Source: Synergistaceae bacterium (GTDB taxonomy: Bacteria; Synergistota; Synergistia; Synergistales; Aminobacteriaceae). Taken from it: a stretch of DNA of 5,745 nucleotides. The translations under genes were made by a program, and so were the position numbers. Location of the stretch: positions 1 to 5,745 of the forward strand of contig WRNQ01000115.1 of assembly GCA_009776565.1 (NCBI GenBank), given 5' to 3'. Shown here piece after piece: positions 1 through 5,745 of the stretch (its first letter is position 1; each line of letters opens with the position of its first letter). The notes under the pieces are model-generated. The model was not told the origin of the DNA. It did not search any database and was given only the letters and a program-made list of their open reading frames with translations.

Positions 1-2387
1 GCTCGCAGGACTTCACTTTCGCTGGAGGATAAAATTATCTCGCCATCAAGAGCTTTTGCCTTCCTGTAATTGGAAATGAACTGCCTGTGTCGCCTGGCGT
101 AGGAAGTTGATTTACGGATTATCATTTCCAGCCACGGCTTGGGAATAGTGCAATCATTATCATTCAGGGCTTCTGATGCAAGAGTTTGCATATCCTTACC
201 CAGACATATGAAAGGCATCAGGATATTGTTTGGAAAGGCCGTTTCATATGCTTCGCGCAGAGCGTCGAAGGCGCCAGCTCTGTCCTTCGTTTTAAAGAGC
301 ACGCATGCTTCCATCGCCTGAATCTCCACCCGGCCGAACAGAACCGTCTCCCACCTTTTCTGCTCTTCCATATAGGACAGCAAGGAGGCATAATTATCCG
401 TAATGTAGCAATACTGCAACTTTATTTGGTTTGCGGAGTTTTCTTTGAATACCGGATGGCCGTAGGTAGAAAACTTTCCCTTTAGCCAGCCCGGAACTCT
501 CTCCGGTTCCAAAATATAACAGTAAAACGCTCCCAAGGTGATGTCATAGGCAAAGAAGCTTGCAGTATAAGCTGTTACGTTCTGCAAAGCCTCCGTGTCT
601 TTAAGCGCTTGTTCTGCCTTTGCGAAATTTCCCTGCGAAACTGCTATTCGCAACATGTAGAACAGCGCCCTGTGTACCTGCGTAAATTGCCCGGACGCGC
701 GCGCCCCCTCAAGCCCCTTGACTATTAAGCGTTCCGCTGCGCGAACGTCGCCCTGATAAAACTTCAGTTCGCCCCGGGCTAAATCATAAGAACCAGCCAT
801 GCGACCGTTATAGCAACGGGATGCATATTCCTCCGCGCGATACAAAGCGTCGATGTACTCCTGCGGGGCGCCGGCTCTTGCAGAACCCACAAGGCTGATC
901 CATGGGACTATCGAATGGCTGGTCAGCTTGTTTGGTTCAACATTGGTTTTGGACATGTATTCGTTCATCCTGGCGTAGTAAACATCAAAATCGTAGCAGT
1001 CGTCCATAGTGCTCACCAACTGTCGCACCATTCCCCAAGCATAGTAAAGACCGACCAAAGTATAGTTTAAGGACGGGTCCCCGGGCAAGACCAATAACTT
1101 TTTCTCGTAATCCGCAAGCAGCTTCAACGCTTTTTGCCATTTTCCAAGGCTGATTACTACACGCGTGTGTATAGCGGCAAAAGATCTTACGCCAATATAT
1201 ATGTCGGGCGGCGCCCGGTCAAATAACTGTTCCGCAAAAAGCGCTATATCGCTCGGTATCTGCAGAGGGAAGTCAAAGAAAATGGACATTATTGAATTAA
1301 AGTCCCCAATTCTTTCATAATAGCTCATCGCGTCAATCTTAAAACCGTTCTCGTTACACCAATCCGCCGCAGTTTTATAAATCCTTCGTTTTTCTTCTTC
1401 AGTAAGAATATGCTGATTGGCGCGCAGGAAATCCAAAAACAGGTGATGGATCATGTATGCTTTGACATAGCTGTCGTAGCGGATGAAGGAGCTTAACCGC
1501 TCAAGTTCAACAAGCAGGCTTTTTTCCTCACCTGCCAGTGTGTTAACAAGGTTCACCGAAAGGTGGTCTATTAAAGAAAGACACAATAAAAAATGTCTAA
1601 GCTGCCCGGAAACTACATTAAACACTTCTGATTCTATCAATTCGAAGAAGTTCTTCTTTATTGCGTTGCGAACGTTAATAGAATAGAGCGGCGATTTTTT
1701 CAGCGACTGCACAACTAAGTTCACGGCAAAAGCCCAGCCGTTCGTATCCTGAAAGATTTCGCTCAGAGTTTGCTTTTCCGGGGTTAATCCCTGATGGCTC
1801 AAATATTCGCCCAGCTCGCTTTCGGTGAAGCTCAGATCTTCTTCATTTATTTGGGCGACAAGACCTCTGACCCGCAGGCCCGCTAAATTAAGAGACGGAG
1901 GCTCGCGGCTTATAATTATCATCGTCTTCCTGTTTGAGGGCATGTAATATATACTATGTTCTACATAATCAAACACGAGTTTGTCTTTTATAAAATGAAA
2001 ATCGTCCATCACAAATATGTACTGCTGTTGATTAAGCATGCTACGTTCATACAGGCGATATATCTGTTTACGCTTTTCTTCCGTATCGGGAAAGCCGAAT
2101 CCTTTAATATCATCTCCCAATTGCGGGTCCATTTGCGCAAAAGTGTTAGCCAGGCTTTCCCAGGTGCGCGAAGCCACGTTGTCGCGCTCCGACATCTGCT
2201 CCCATGCGACAGGTATGTTAAGTTGCACTAAAAAATCGTAAACCGCGCGCGTTTTACCAAAGCCTGCCCCCGCACATACTATCACTAAGGGACATTTTAT
2301 GGCTTCTTCAAGAAGCCGGTTCAGCCTCTTTCGTACAAAGTGAGTGGAGTCGCCTGAATCAAGAGGCGTTTTCAGTTTGTTATCCAT
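1..2387 (-). CDS. LuxR-family MalT-like (LAL) STAND ATPase transcriptional regulator, copy A; 3' end cut by window edge
   Basis: Reading the minus strand from the ATG at 2387 gives 795 uninterrupted codons to the window edge; the missing part should be about 50 residues, judged from copy B. Seen: Walker A AGAGFGKT (residues 39-46), WEQMSERDN (62-70), Walker B-like FVMDDFH (125-131), IIISREPP and the following RGLVAQINEEDLSFTESEL block typical of MalT-like ATPases, NGWAFAVNL (about 216-224), and an AYMIHHLFLDFLR winged-helix segment near 310-322. A helical-repeat region follows to about 750. Family knowledge: such proteins are cytoplasmic, ATP-dependent, ligand-gated activators that bind DNA through the C-terminal HTH. 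The HTH begins at the extreme left edge and reads LSSSESEVLR where the family has L-T-P-R-E-I-E-V-L, so the usual Pro and Arg are missing. Relative to copy B there is a one-residue deletion near residue 440. The chosen start matches copy B. An in-frame ATG at 2420, with GAGGT 7 bases upstream, is a real alternative that would add 11 residues. Inducer and targets are unknown. Confidence 0.9.
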   Translation of the reverse strand, partial: MDNKLKTPLDSGDSTHFVRKRLNRLLEEAIKCPLVIVCAGAGFGKTRAVYDFLVQLNIPVAWEQMSERDNVASRTWESLANTFAQMDPQLGDDIKGFGFPDTEEKRKQIYRLYERSMLNQQQYIFVMDDFHFIKDKLVFDYVEHSIYYMPSNRKTMIIISREPPSLNLAGLRVRGLVAQINEEDLSFTESELGEYLSHQGLTPEKQTLSEIFQDTNGWAFAVNLVVQSLKKSPLYSINVRNAIKKNFFELIESEVFNVVSGQLRHFLLCLSLIDHLSVNLVNTLAGEEKSLLVELERLSSFIRYDSYVKAYMIHHLFLDFLRANQHILTEEEKRRIYKTAADWCNENGFKIDAMSYYERIGDFNSIMSIFFDFPLQIPSDIALFAEQLFDRAPPDIYIGVRSFAAIHTRVVISLGKWQKALKLLADYEKKLLVLPGDPSLNYTLVGLYYAWGMVRQLVSTMDDCYDFDVYYARMNEYMSKTNVEPNKLTSHSIVPWISLVGSARAGAPQEYIDALYRAEEYASRCYNGRMAGSYDLARGELKFYQGDVRAAERLIVKGLEGARASGQFTQVHRALFYMLRIAVSQGNFAKAEQALKDTEALQNVTAYTASFFAYDITLGAFYCYILEPERVPGWLKGKFSTYGHPVFKENSANQIKLQYCYITDNYASLLSYMEEQKRWETVLFGRVEIQAMEACVLFKTKDRAGAFDALREAYETAFPNNILMPFICLGKDMQTLASEALNDNDCTIPKPWLEMIIRKSTSYARRHRQFISNYRKAKALDGEIILSSSESEVLR
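125..203. repeat. 79-bp stretch of copy A identical to copy B (pair of 2711-2789)
   Basis: Aligned base by base, 125-203 equals 2711-2789 with no mismatch, bounded by mismatches at 124/2710 and 204/2790. It encodes the block from LGKDMQTLASEAL to IPKPWLE just before the HTH linker. Flanking sequence of the two genes agrees at roughly four bases in five by eye, and copy C is clearly different here. Identity at all silent positions points to recent sequence exchange. Confidence 0.85.
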
Positions 2388-2432
2388 ACCTGTTACATTT
2401 CCCTTCAAGTGCTTTTGCATATATCTGACCTC
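2388..2432 (-). promoter_or_regulatory. B-to-A intergenic leader: two candidate ribosome-binding sites and a start-stop ATGTAA
   Basis: On the minus strand, copy B's TAA is followed directly by GAGGT (2432-2428), then 7 bases, then an ATG at 2420 that is in frame with copy A. Further on, AAGGG (2405-2401) lies 13 bases before the homology-supported ATG at 2387. Between them, in another frame, is the start-stop pair ATGTAA (2398-2393). No hairpin-plus-T-run terminator or well-spaced -35/-10 pair is visible, so read-through from copy B is likely. Confidence 0.55.
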
Positions 2433-4976
2433 TTATATCAGCTTTCGCTCGACAGCTATCCGTCTGACGTCGTCTATGTTCCGGGCGTTCAACTTTTCAA
2501 AAATCCTGTTGATAATAAGTTTAACCGTGCTAATGGACAAATTCAGGCTGGCCGCGATTTCTTTGCGAAAAAGCCCAGTTTGCATGGCTCGTAGGACTTC
2601 AATTTCGCGGAAGGACAAAATCACATCGTCATCCGAATCTTTTGTCTTCTTGTATTCGGAAACGAACTGCCTGTTAAACCTGGCGTAGGATTTAGATTTG
2701 CGGATTACCGTTTCCAGCCACGGCTTGGGAATAGTGCAATCATTATCATTCAGGGCTTCTGATGCAAGAGTTTGCATATCCTTACCCAGCCATATGAGAG
2801 GCATCAGAATAGCGTTGGGCAAGGCCGTTTCATAGGCTTCGCGCAGCGCGGCGAAGGCGCCGGTATTATTCTTGATTCTGTAAAGCGCGCACGCTTCCAT
2901 CGCTTGCAATTCCACCCTATTGTACAGAATCGACTCCCGCCTTTTCTGCTCTTCCATATAAGCCAGCAATGAAGCATAGTTTTCCGTAATATAGCAATAA
3001 TGCAACCTTACCTGGTTTGCAAAGTTTTCACTGAATTTCGGATGAGTGAATGACTCGAACTGACCCTTTAACCAGCCTGGAACCCTTTCCGGCTGCGAAG
3101 TATAGTTGTAATATGTCCCCAGGGTTATGTCATAGGCAAAAAAGCATGCAACGTAATCTGTTTCGTTCAACAGAGCTTCCGTTTCCTTAAGCGCTTGTTG
3201 AGCCTTTGCAAAATCTCCCTGCGAAACTGCTATACGTATCATGTATAACAGCGCCCTGTGTATCAGTTCATACTGTCTCGACCCGCGCGCTAGCTCAAGG
3301 CCCTTGACAATAAAGGATTCCGCTGCACGAATATCGCCCTGGTAATATTTAAGCTCGCCGTTCGCTAAATCATTCATGCCTGCCATACAGCCGTTGTAGC
3401 TAAGTGACACACATTTCTCCGAACGGGCCAGGGCGTCTATGTACTCCTGCGGGGCGCCGCTTCTCGCGGAACCCACCAGGTTAAACCATGGACCAATCGA
3501 ATAGCTGGCCAGCTTGTTCGGTAAGGCTGGAGTTTTGGTCAGGCATTCACTCATCTTTGTGTAGTAAACATGAAAATCGTAACGGTCGTCCGTAGTGCTC
3601 ATCATCTGCCGCAACGAACCCCATGCATAGTATAAACCGCTCAAAGTAAAGCACCGGAATTTATCGTCCTCGGGCAGGCGCAGTAATTCAGTCTCGTAAT
3701 GCTCAAACAGTTTTGTCACTTCATCCCACTTACCAAGGCACATGACTACTCGGACATGCATCCCCACAAAAGCCAATACTTTGGTAAACATGTCCGGCGG
3801 CGCGCGGTTAAATATCTGCTCTGCGAAGAGAGCGACGCTATGCGGCACCTGCAGGGGGATATCATAGAAAATGGACACTATTGACCCGTAGTCCCCAATT
3901 TTTTCATAATAGGACAGCGCGTCTGTCTTAAAGTCGTTCCGGTTGCACCAATCCGCAGCAATTTGATAAGTTCTCCGTTTTTCATCCCCGGTAAGAATCT
4001 CCTGCTTCGCGCGCAGGTAATCCAGAAAAAGGTGATGGATTAAGTAGGCGTCGAGATAGCTGTCGAAGCGGATATAGGAGCTCTGCTGCCTCAGTTCGGT
4101 CAGCAGGCTTTCATCCTCCCCTGCCAGGGAGGCGACCAGGTCCGCCGAAAGGTGGACCACCAGGGAAAGGCACACCATTAATCGCTGCAGCCGCTCGGAA
4201 ACCTTGTTGAACACTTCGGTCTCCATCAACTGGAAGAAGTTCTTCCTCATCGCGTTGCGAACGTATCCCGAATAGTGCGGCGATTTTTTCAGCGACTGCA
4301 CTATGAAGTTCACCGCAAAAGCCCAGCCTTTCGTATCCTGAATGATATCGTGAATAGTTTGAGGATCGGCGGATAACCCCTGCTGACTCATATATTCGGC
4401 AAGCTCGCTTTCGGTAAAGTTAAGATCTTCTTCGTGTATTTGCGCGACAAGACCTCTGACCTGCAGACCCGCTAAATTGAGCGCCACAGGCTCGCGGCTT
4501 ATAATGATTATCGACTTCCTGTTCGACGACGGATAATATAAGCCATATTCCAGAAAATCGATAACGGCTCTGTTTTTCACTAAATGAAAGTCGTCTACAA
4601 CGACTATGTACTGAAGTTTACCAGGCACACTTCTTTCATAAAGGTGAAAGAACTGTTTACGTTTTTCTTCCGTATCGGGGAAGCCAAATTCTTTAAAAAC
4701 CTCTCCCAATTGCTCGTTCATCTGTGCAAAAGAGTGACCTAGATTTTCCCAGGAACGGGATTCTACGTTGTCGCGGTCTGAAAGCTGTTCCCATACGACA
4801 GGATTATCCTGCTGCGCCAAATAATCGGCGACAGCGCGCGTTTTACCATAGCCCGCTCCTGCGTATACTGTCACTGCCGGACATTTTACAGCTTCCTCAA
4901 GAAGCCGGTTCAGCCGAGGTCGTACGAAATGTGGAAAATCGCCTGAATTAAAAAGCGCTTCCCGTGCACTATCCAT
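2433..4976 (-). CDS. LuxR-family MalT-like (LAL) STAND ATPase transcriptional regulator, copy B; complete
   Basis: This is the one complete copy, 847 residues, slightly shorter than E. coli MalT (about 900). Domains seen: short variable N-terminus (1-12); P-loop ATPase with Walker A AGAGYGKT (39-46), WEQLSDRDN (62-70), Walker B-like IVVVDDFH (124-131), the IIIISREP sensor-like segment (156-163) and RGLVAQIHEEDLNFTESEL (174-192); KGWAFAVNF (216-224); a winged-helix-like AYLIHHLFLDYLR (310-322); alpha-helical repeats from about 335 to 760, including the blocks GSARSGAPQEYIDAL and YQGDIRAAE; LuxR/GerE HTH at 787-847. The HTH keeps REIEVL, G801, KEIA and LSISTVK. It has LSF in place of LTP, and I821 where most relatives have His after TVKx. 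Inferred role: cytoplasmic ATP-dependent transcription activator or switch; ligand and regulon cannot be read here. The start is fixed by an in-frame TAA at 4985-4983, just upstream of the ATG. GGAGGG lies 14 bases before the ATG, which is long. It lies 46 bp downstream of copy C and 45 bp upstream of copy A, probably in one operon. Confidence 0.95.
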   Translation of the reverse strand: MDSAREALFNSGDFPHFVRPRLNRLLEEAVKCPAVTVYAGAGYGKTRAVADYLAQQDNPVVWEQLSDRDNVESRSWENLGHSFAQMNEQLGEVFKEFGFPDTEEKRKQFFHLYERSVPGKLQYIVVVDDFHLVKNRAVIDFLEYGLYYPSSNRKSIIIISREPVALNLAGLQVRGLVAQIHEEDLNFTESELAEYMSQQGLSADPQTIHDIIQDTKGWAFAVNFIVQSLKKSPHYSGYVRNAMRKNFFQLMETEVFNKVSERLQRLMVCLSLVVHLSADLVASLAGEDESLLTELRQQSSYIRFDSYLDAYLIHHLFLDYLRAKQEILTGDEKRRTYQIAADWCNRNDFKTDALSYYEKIGDYGSIVSIFYDIPLQVPHSVALFAEQIFNRAPPDMFTKVLAFVGMHVRVVMCLGKWDEVTKLFEHYETELLRLPEDDKFRCFTLSGLYYAWGSLRQMMSTTDDRYDFHVYYTKMSECLTKTPALPNKLASYSIGPWFNLVGSARSGAPQEYIDALARSEKCVSLSYNGCMAGMNDLANGELKYYQGDIRAAESFIVKGLELARGSRQYELIHRALLYMIRIAVSQGDFAKAQQALKETEALLNETDYVACFFAYDITLGTYYNYTSQPERVPGWLKGQFESFTHPKFSENFANQVRLHYCYITENYASLLAYMEEQKRRESILYNRVELQAMEACALYRIKNNTGAFAALREAYETALPNAILMPLIWLGKDMQTLASEALNDNDCTIPKPWLETVIRKSKSYARFNRQFVSEYKKTKDSDDDVILSFREIEVLRAMQTGLFRKEIAASLNLSISTVKLIINRIFEKLNARNIDDVRRIAVERKLI
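2711..2789. repeat. 79-bp stretch of copy B identical to copy A (pair of 125-203)
   Basis: Partner of 125-203, at an offset of 2,586 bp, in the same position within the gene. The direction of transfer between A and B cannot be told from two copies; copy C does not share the sequence. Confidence 0.85.
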
Positions 4977-5022
4977 ACCTGTTTACATCTCCCTCCAGGT
5001 TCTTTTACTACAATCCAATCCC
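4977..5022 (-). promoter_or_regulatory. C-to-B intergenic leader: GGAGGG site and start-stop ATGTAA
   Basis: The minus strand carries GGAGGG (4996-4991), then AG, then ATGTAA (4988-4983), then ACAGGT and the copy B ATG at 4976. The strong purine-rich site is 14 bases from that ATG, longer than the usual 5-9, and only 2 bases from the start-stop ATG. The TAA is in frame with copy B and blocks any upstream start. The leader aligns with that of copy A, which lacks one A after ATGTAA. No terminator or convincing promoter is seen. Confidence 0.55.
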
Positions 5023-5745
5023 TTATATCAGCTTCCGCTCGTTGGCGTTGCGTATGGCTTCGGCTAAGTTGCGAGCTTTCAGTTTATCGTAAATGCTGTT
5101 GATATAATGCTTGACCGTACTGATGGACAAATTCATGTTTTCCGCAATTTCCCTACGGGATTCTCCATGGGACATGCGTTTTAGAACTTCAATTTCGCGA
5201 GGGGTTAACACTGCATCTCCGTCTAAGTTGTTAGCTGTTCTATAGTCGGAAGAGAGCTTTGTGTAGCGCTTGGCGAAGCTGGCTGATTTGTTCTCAACCA
5301 TCTCAAGCCACTGCTTAGGAATACCAAAATCCTTCTCGTTTTGGGCAGCGGCGGCAAGTGCACGCATATCCTTTCCAAGCCATATGAAAGGCGTCAGAAT
5401 AGCGTTAGGCAACGCTATTTCGTAGGTGTCGTACAGCGCGGAAAAGGCGCTCGCTTTTTCCTTAGTTTTGAAAAGTGCGCATGCTTCCATTGCGCCCAGT
5501 TCCACCCTGTTGTACAGAATCGAATCCAGTCGCCTTTTTTCTTCTATATAAGCCAGTAAGGGGACGTAATTGTTCGTAATGTAGTTATAGTACGCCTTTA
5601 CTTGGTTTGCAGAATTTTCGTTGAAATATGTATGATCATAAGCCGAGAACTTCTCCTTTAGCCAGGTTGGGACCATTTCTGGCTGCGAAACATAGGTATA
5701 ATAAGCTCCCAGGGTTATATCGTAAGTAGTGTTGCTGGGGAGATA
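5023..5745 (-). CDS. LuxR-family MalT-like (LAL) transcriptional regulator, copy C; C-terminal 240 residues only, 5' part beyond window
   Basis: The frame stays open from the right edge to a TAA at 5025-5023, giving 240 residues. An internal ATG at 5676 is not taken as the start, because the 23 codons before it match copies A and B (compare YDITLGAYYTYVSQPE with YDITLGTYYNYTSQPE in B). The first 175 or so residues correspond to the end of the helical-repeat region. The last 61 residues (5208-5026) form a canonical LuxR/GerE HTH: LTPREIEVL, a Gly in the turn, RREIA, LSISTVK, INSIYDKLKARN, ending NERKLI, close to the end of copy B (VERKLI). The ATPase half is not in the window, so its integrity is unknown; by homology the full gene should begin about 1.8 kb beyond the edge. 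It is the furthest upstream of the three copies in the direction of transcription. Its HTH is the most family-typical of the set. It differs most from the other two around 5287-5375, where A and B are identical to each other. Confidence 0.9.
   Translation of the reverse strand, partial: YLPSNTTYDITLGAYYTYVSQPEMVPTWLKEKFSAYDHTYFNENSANQVKAYYNYITNNYVPLLAYIEEKRRLDSILYNRVELGAMEACALFKTKEKASAFSALYDTYEIALPNAILTPFIWLGKDMRALAAAAQNEKDFGIPKQWLEMVENKSASFAKRYTKLSSDYRTANNLDGDAVLTPREIEVLKRMSHGESRREIAENMNLSISTVKHYINSIYDKLKARNLAEAIRNANERKLI

Larger units (their letters stand above)
1..5745 (-). repeat. Tandem array of about 2.59-kb gene units (three copies, both ends open)
   Basis: Three head-to-tail copies of the same gene fill the window. 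Stop codons of B and C are 2,590 bp apart, and starts of A and B are 2,589 bp apart, the 3-bp difference being a one-codon deletion in A. The leaders before A and B are also alike, so the duplicated unit includes the short intergenic region. The copies are well diverged at protein level, so this is an old expansion and not an assembly duplicate. Whether more copies lie outside cannot be seen. Confidence 0.9.

Noticed and set aside
186..485. Plus-strand ORF opposite copy A, with similar ORFs at 2772-2972 and 5341-5559, giving related peptides (ILTQxYERHQ-like starts) at the same place in each copy
   Set aside because: They lie antisense in the same codon register of three paralogues, so their likeness follows from the duplication. 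All begin with TTG, and no ribosome-binding site is evident.
1956..2241. Plus-strand ORFs opposite the ATPase part of copy A
   Set aside because: Opposite a region with clear Walker motifs on the minus strand; no recognisable domain.
2344..2688. 114-codon plus-strand ORF spanning the B/A junction
   Set aside because: It overlaps the start of copy A and the HTH of copy B on the other strand, its composition is low-quality (Ser/Leu/Ile rich), and it has no family resemblance. Treated as a shadow.
4977..5022. Promoter or intrinsic terminator between copies
   Set aside because: No inverted repeat followed by a T-run, and no -35/-10 pair with 16-18 bp spacing; the same holds for 2388-2432.
5023..5676. 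Copy C as a complete 217-residue stand-alone HTH protein starting at the ATG at 5676
   Set aside because: The 23 codons before that ATG stay open to the edge and match the other copies, so the ATG is internal.
1..5745. Assembly artefact: the same gene collapsed or duplicated by error
   Set aside because: The copies differ throughout at protein and silent sites, with distinct leaders and a codon-length indel, so they are true paralogues.

Overview
The window is bacterial and almost entirely coding. Every gene lies on the minus strand, so transcription runs from high to low coordinates. It holds three tandem paralogues of one large regulator: a MalT-like LuxR-family protein (LAL type) with an N-terminal STAND/AAA-like P-loop ATPase, a long helical-repeat middle (TPR/MalT-type) and a C-terminal LuxR/GerE helix-turn-helix (HTH). 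Only the middle copy is complete.

Layout in order of transcription. (i) 5745-5023: the last 240 codons of copy C; its ATPase part lies beyond the right edge. (ii) 4976-2433: copy B, 847 residues, complete. (iii) 2387-1: copy A, open from its start to the left edge (795 full codons plus two bases); only the first few residues of its HTH are inside. Stop-to-start gaps are 46 bp (C to B) and 45 bp (B to A). I see no hairpin terminator or convincing promoter in either gap, so co-transcription is likely. The repeat period is about 2,590 bp: stops of C and B are 2,590 bp apart, and starts of B and A are 2,589 bp apart. The array therefore grew by duplication of a gene plus its leader, and it may continue past both edges.

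The copies are clearly diverged; A and B share 38 of their first 60 residues. The ATPase motifs are intact in A and B. The HTH is canonical in C, altered in B, and odd at its entry in A. One 79-bp stretch is base-for-base identical between A and B within more divergent surroundings, which suggests gene conversion. No effector, transporter, enzyme, RNA gene, IS element or CRISPR array is visible, so the inducer and the target genes cannot be read from this window.

The organism cannot be fixed. Base composition is near 50% GC by eye, and spacing is compact with purine-rich ribosome-binding sites. Large families of tandem LuxR/MalT-like regulators are known from some anaerobes (for example Synergistota, Clostridia-like Firmicutes and Coriobacteriia), but that placement is a weak inference.
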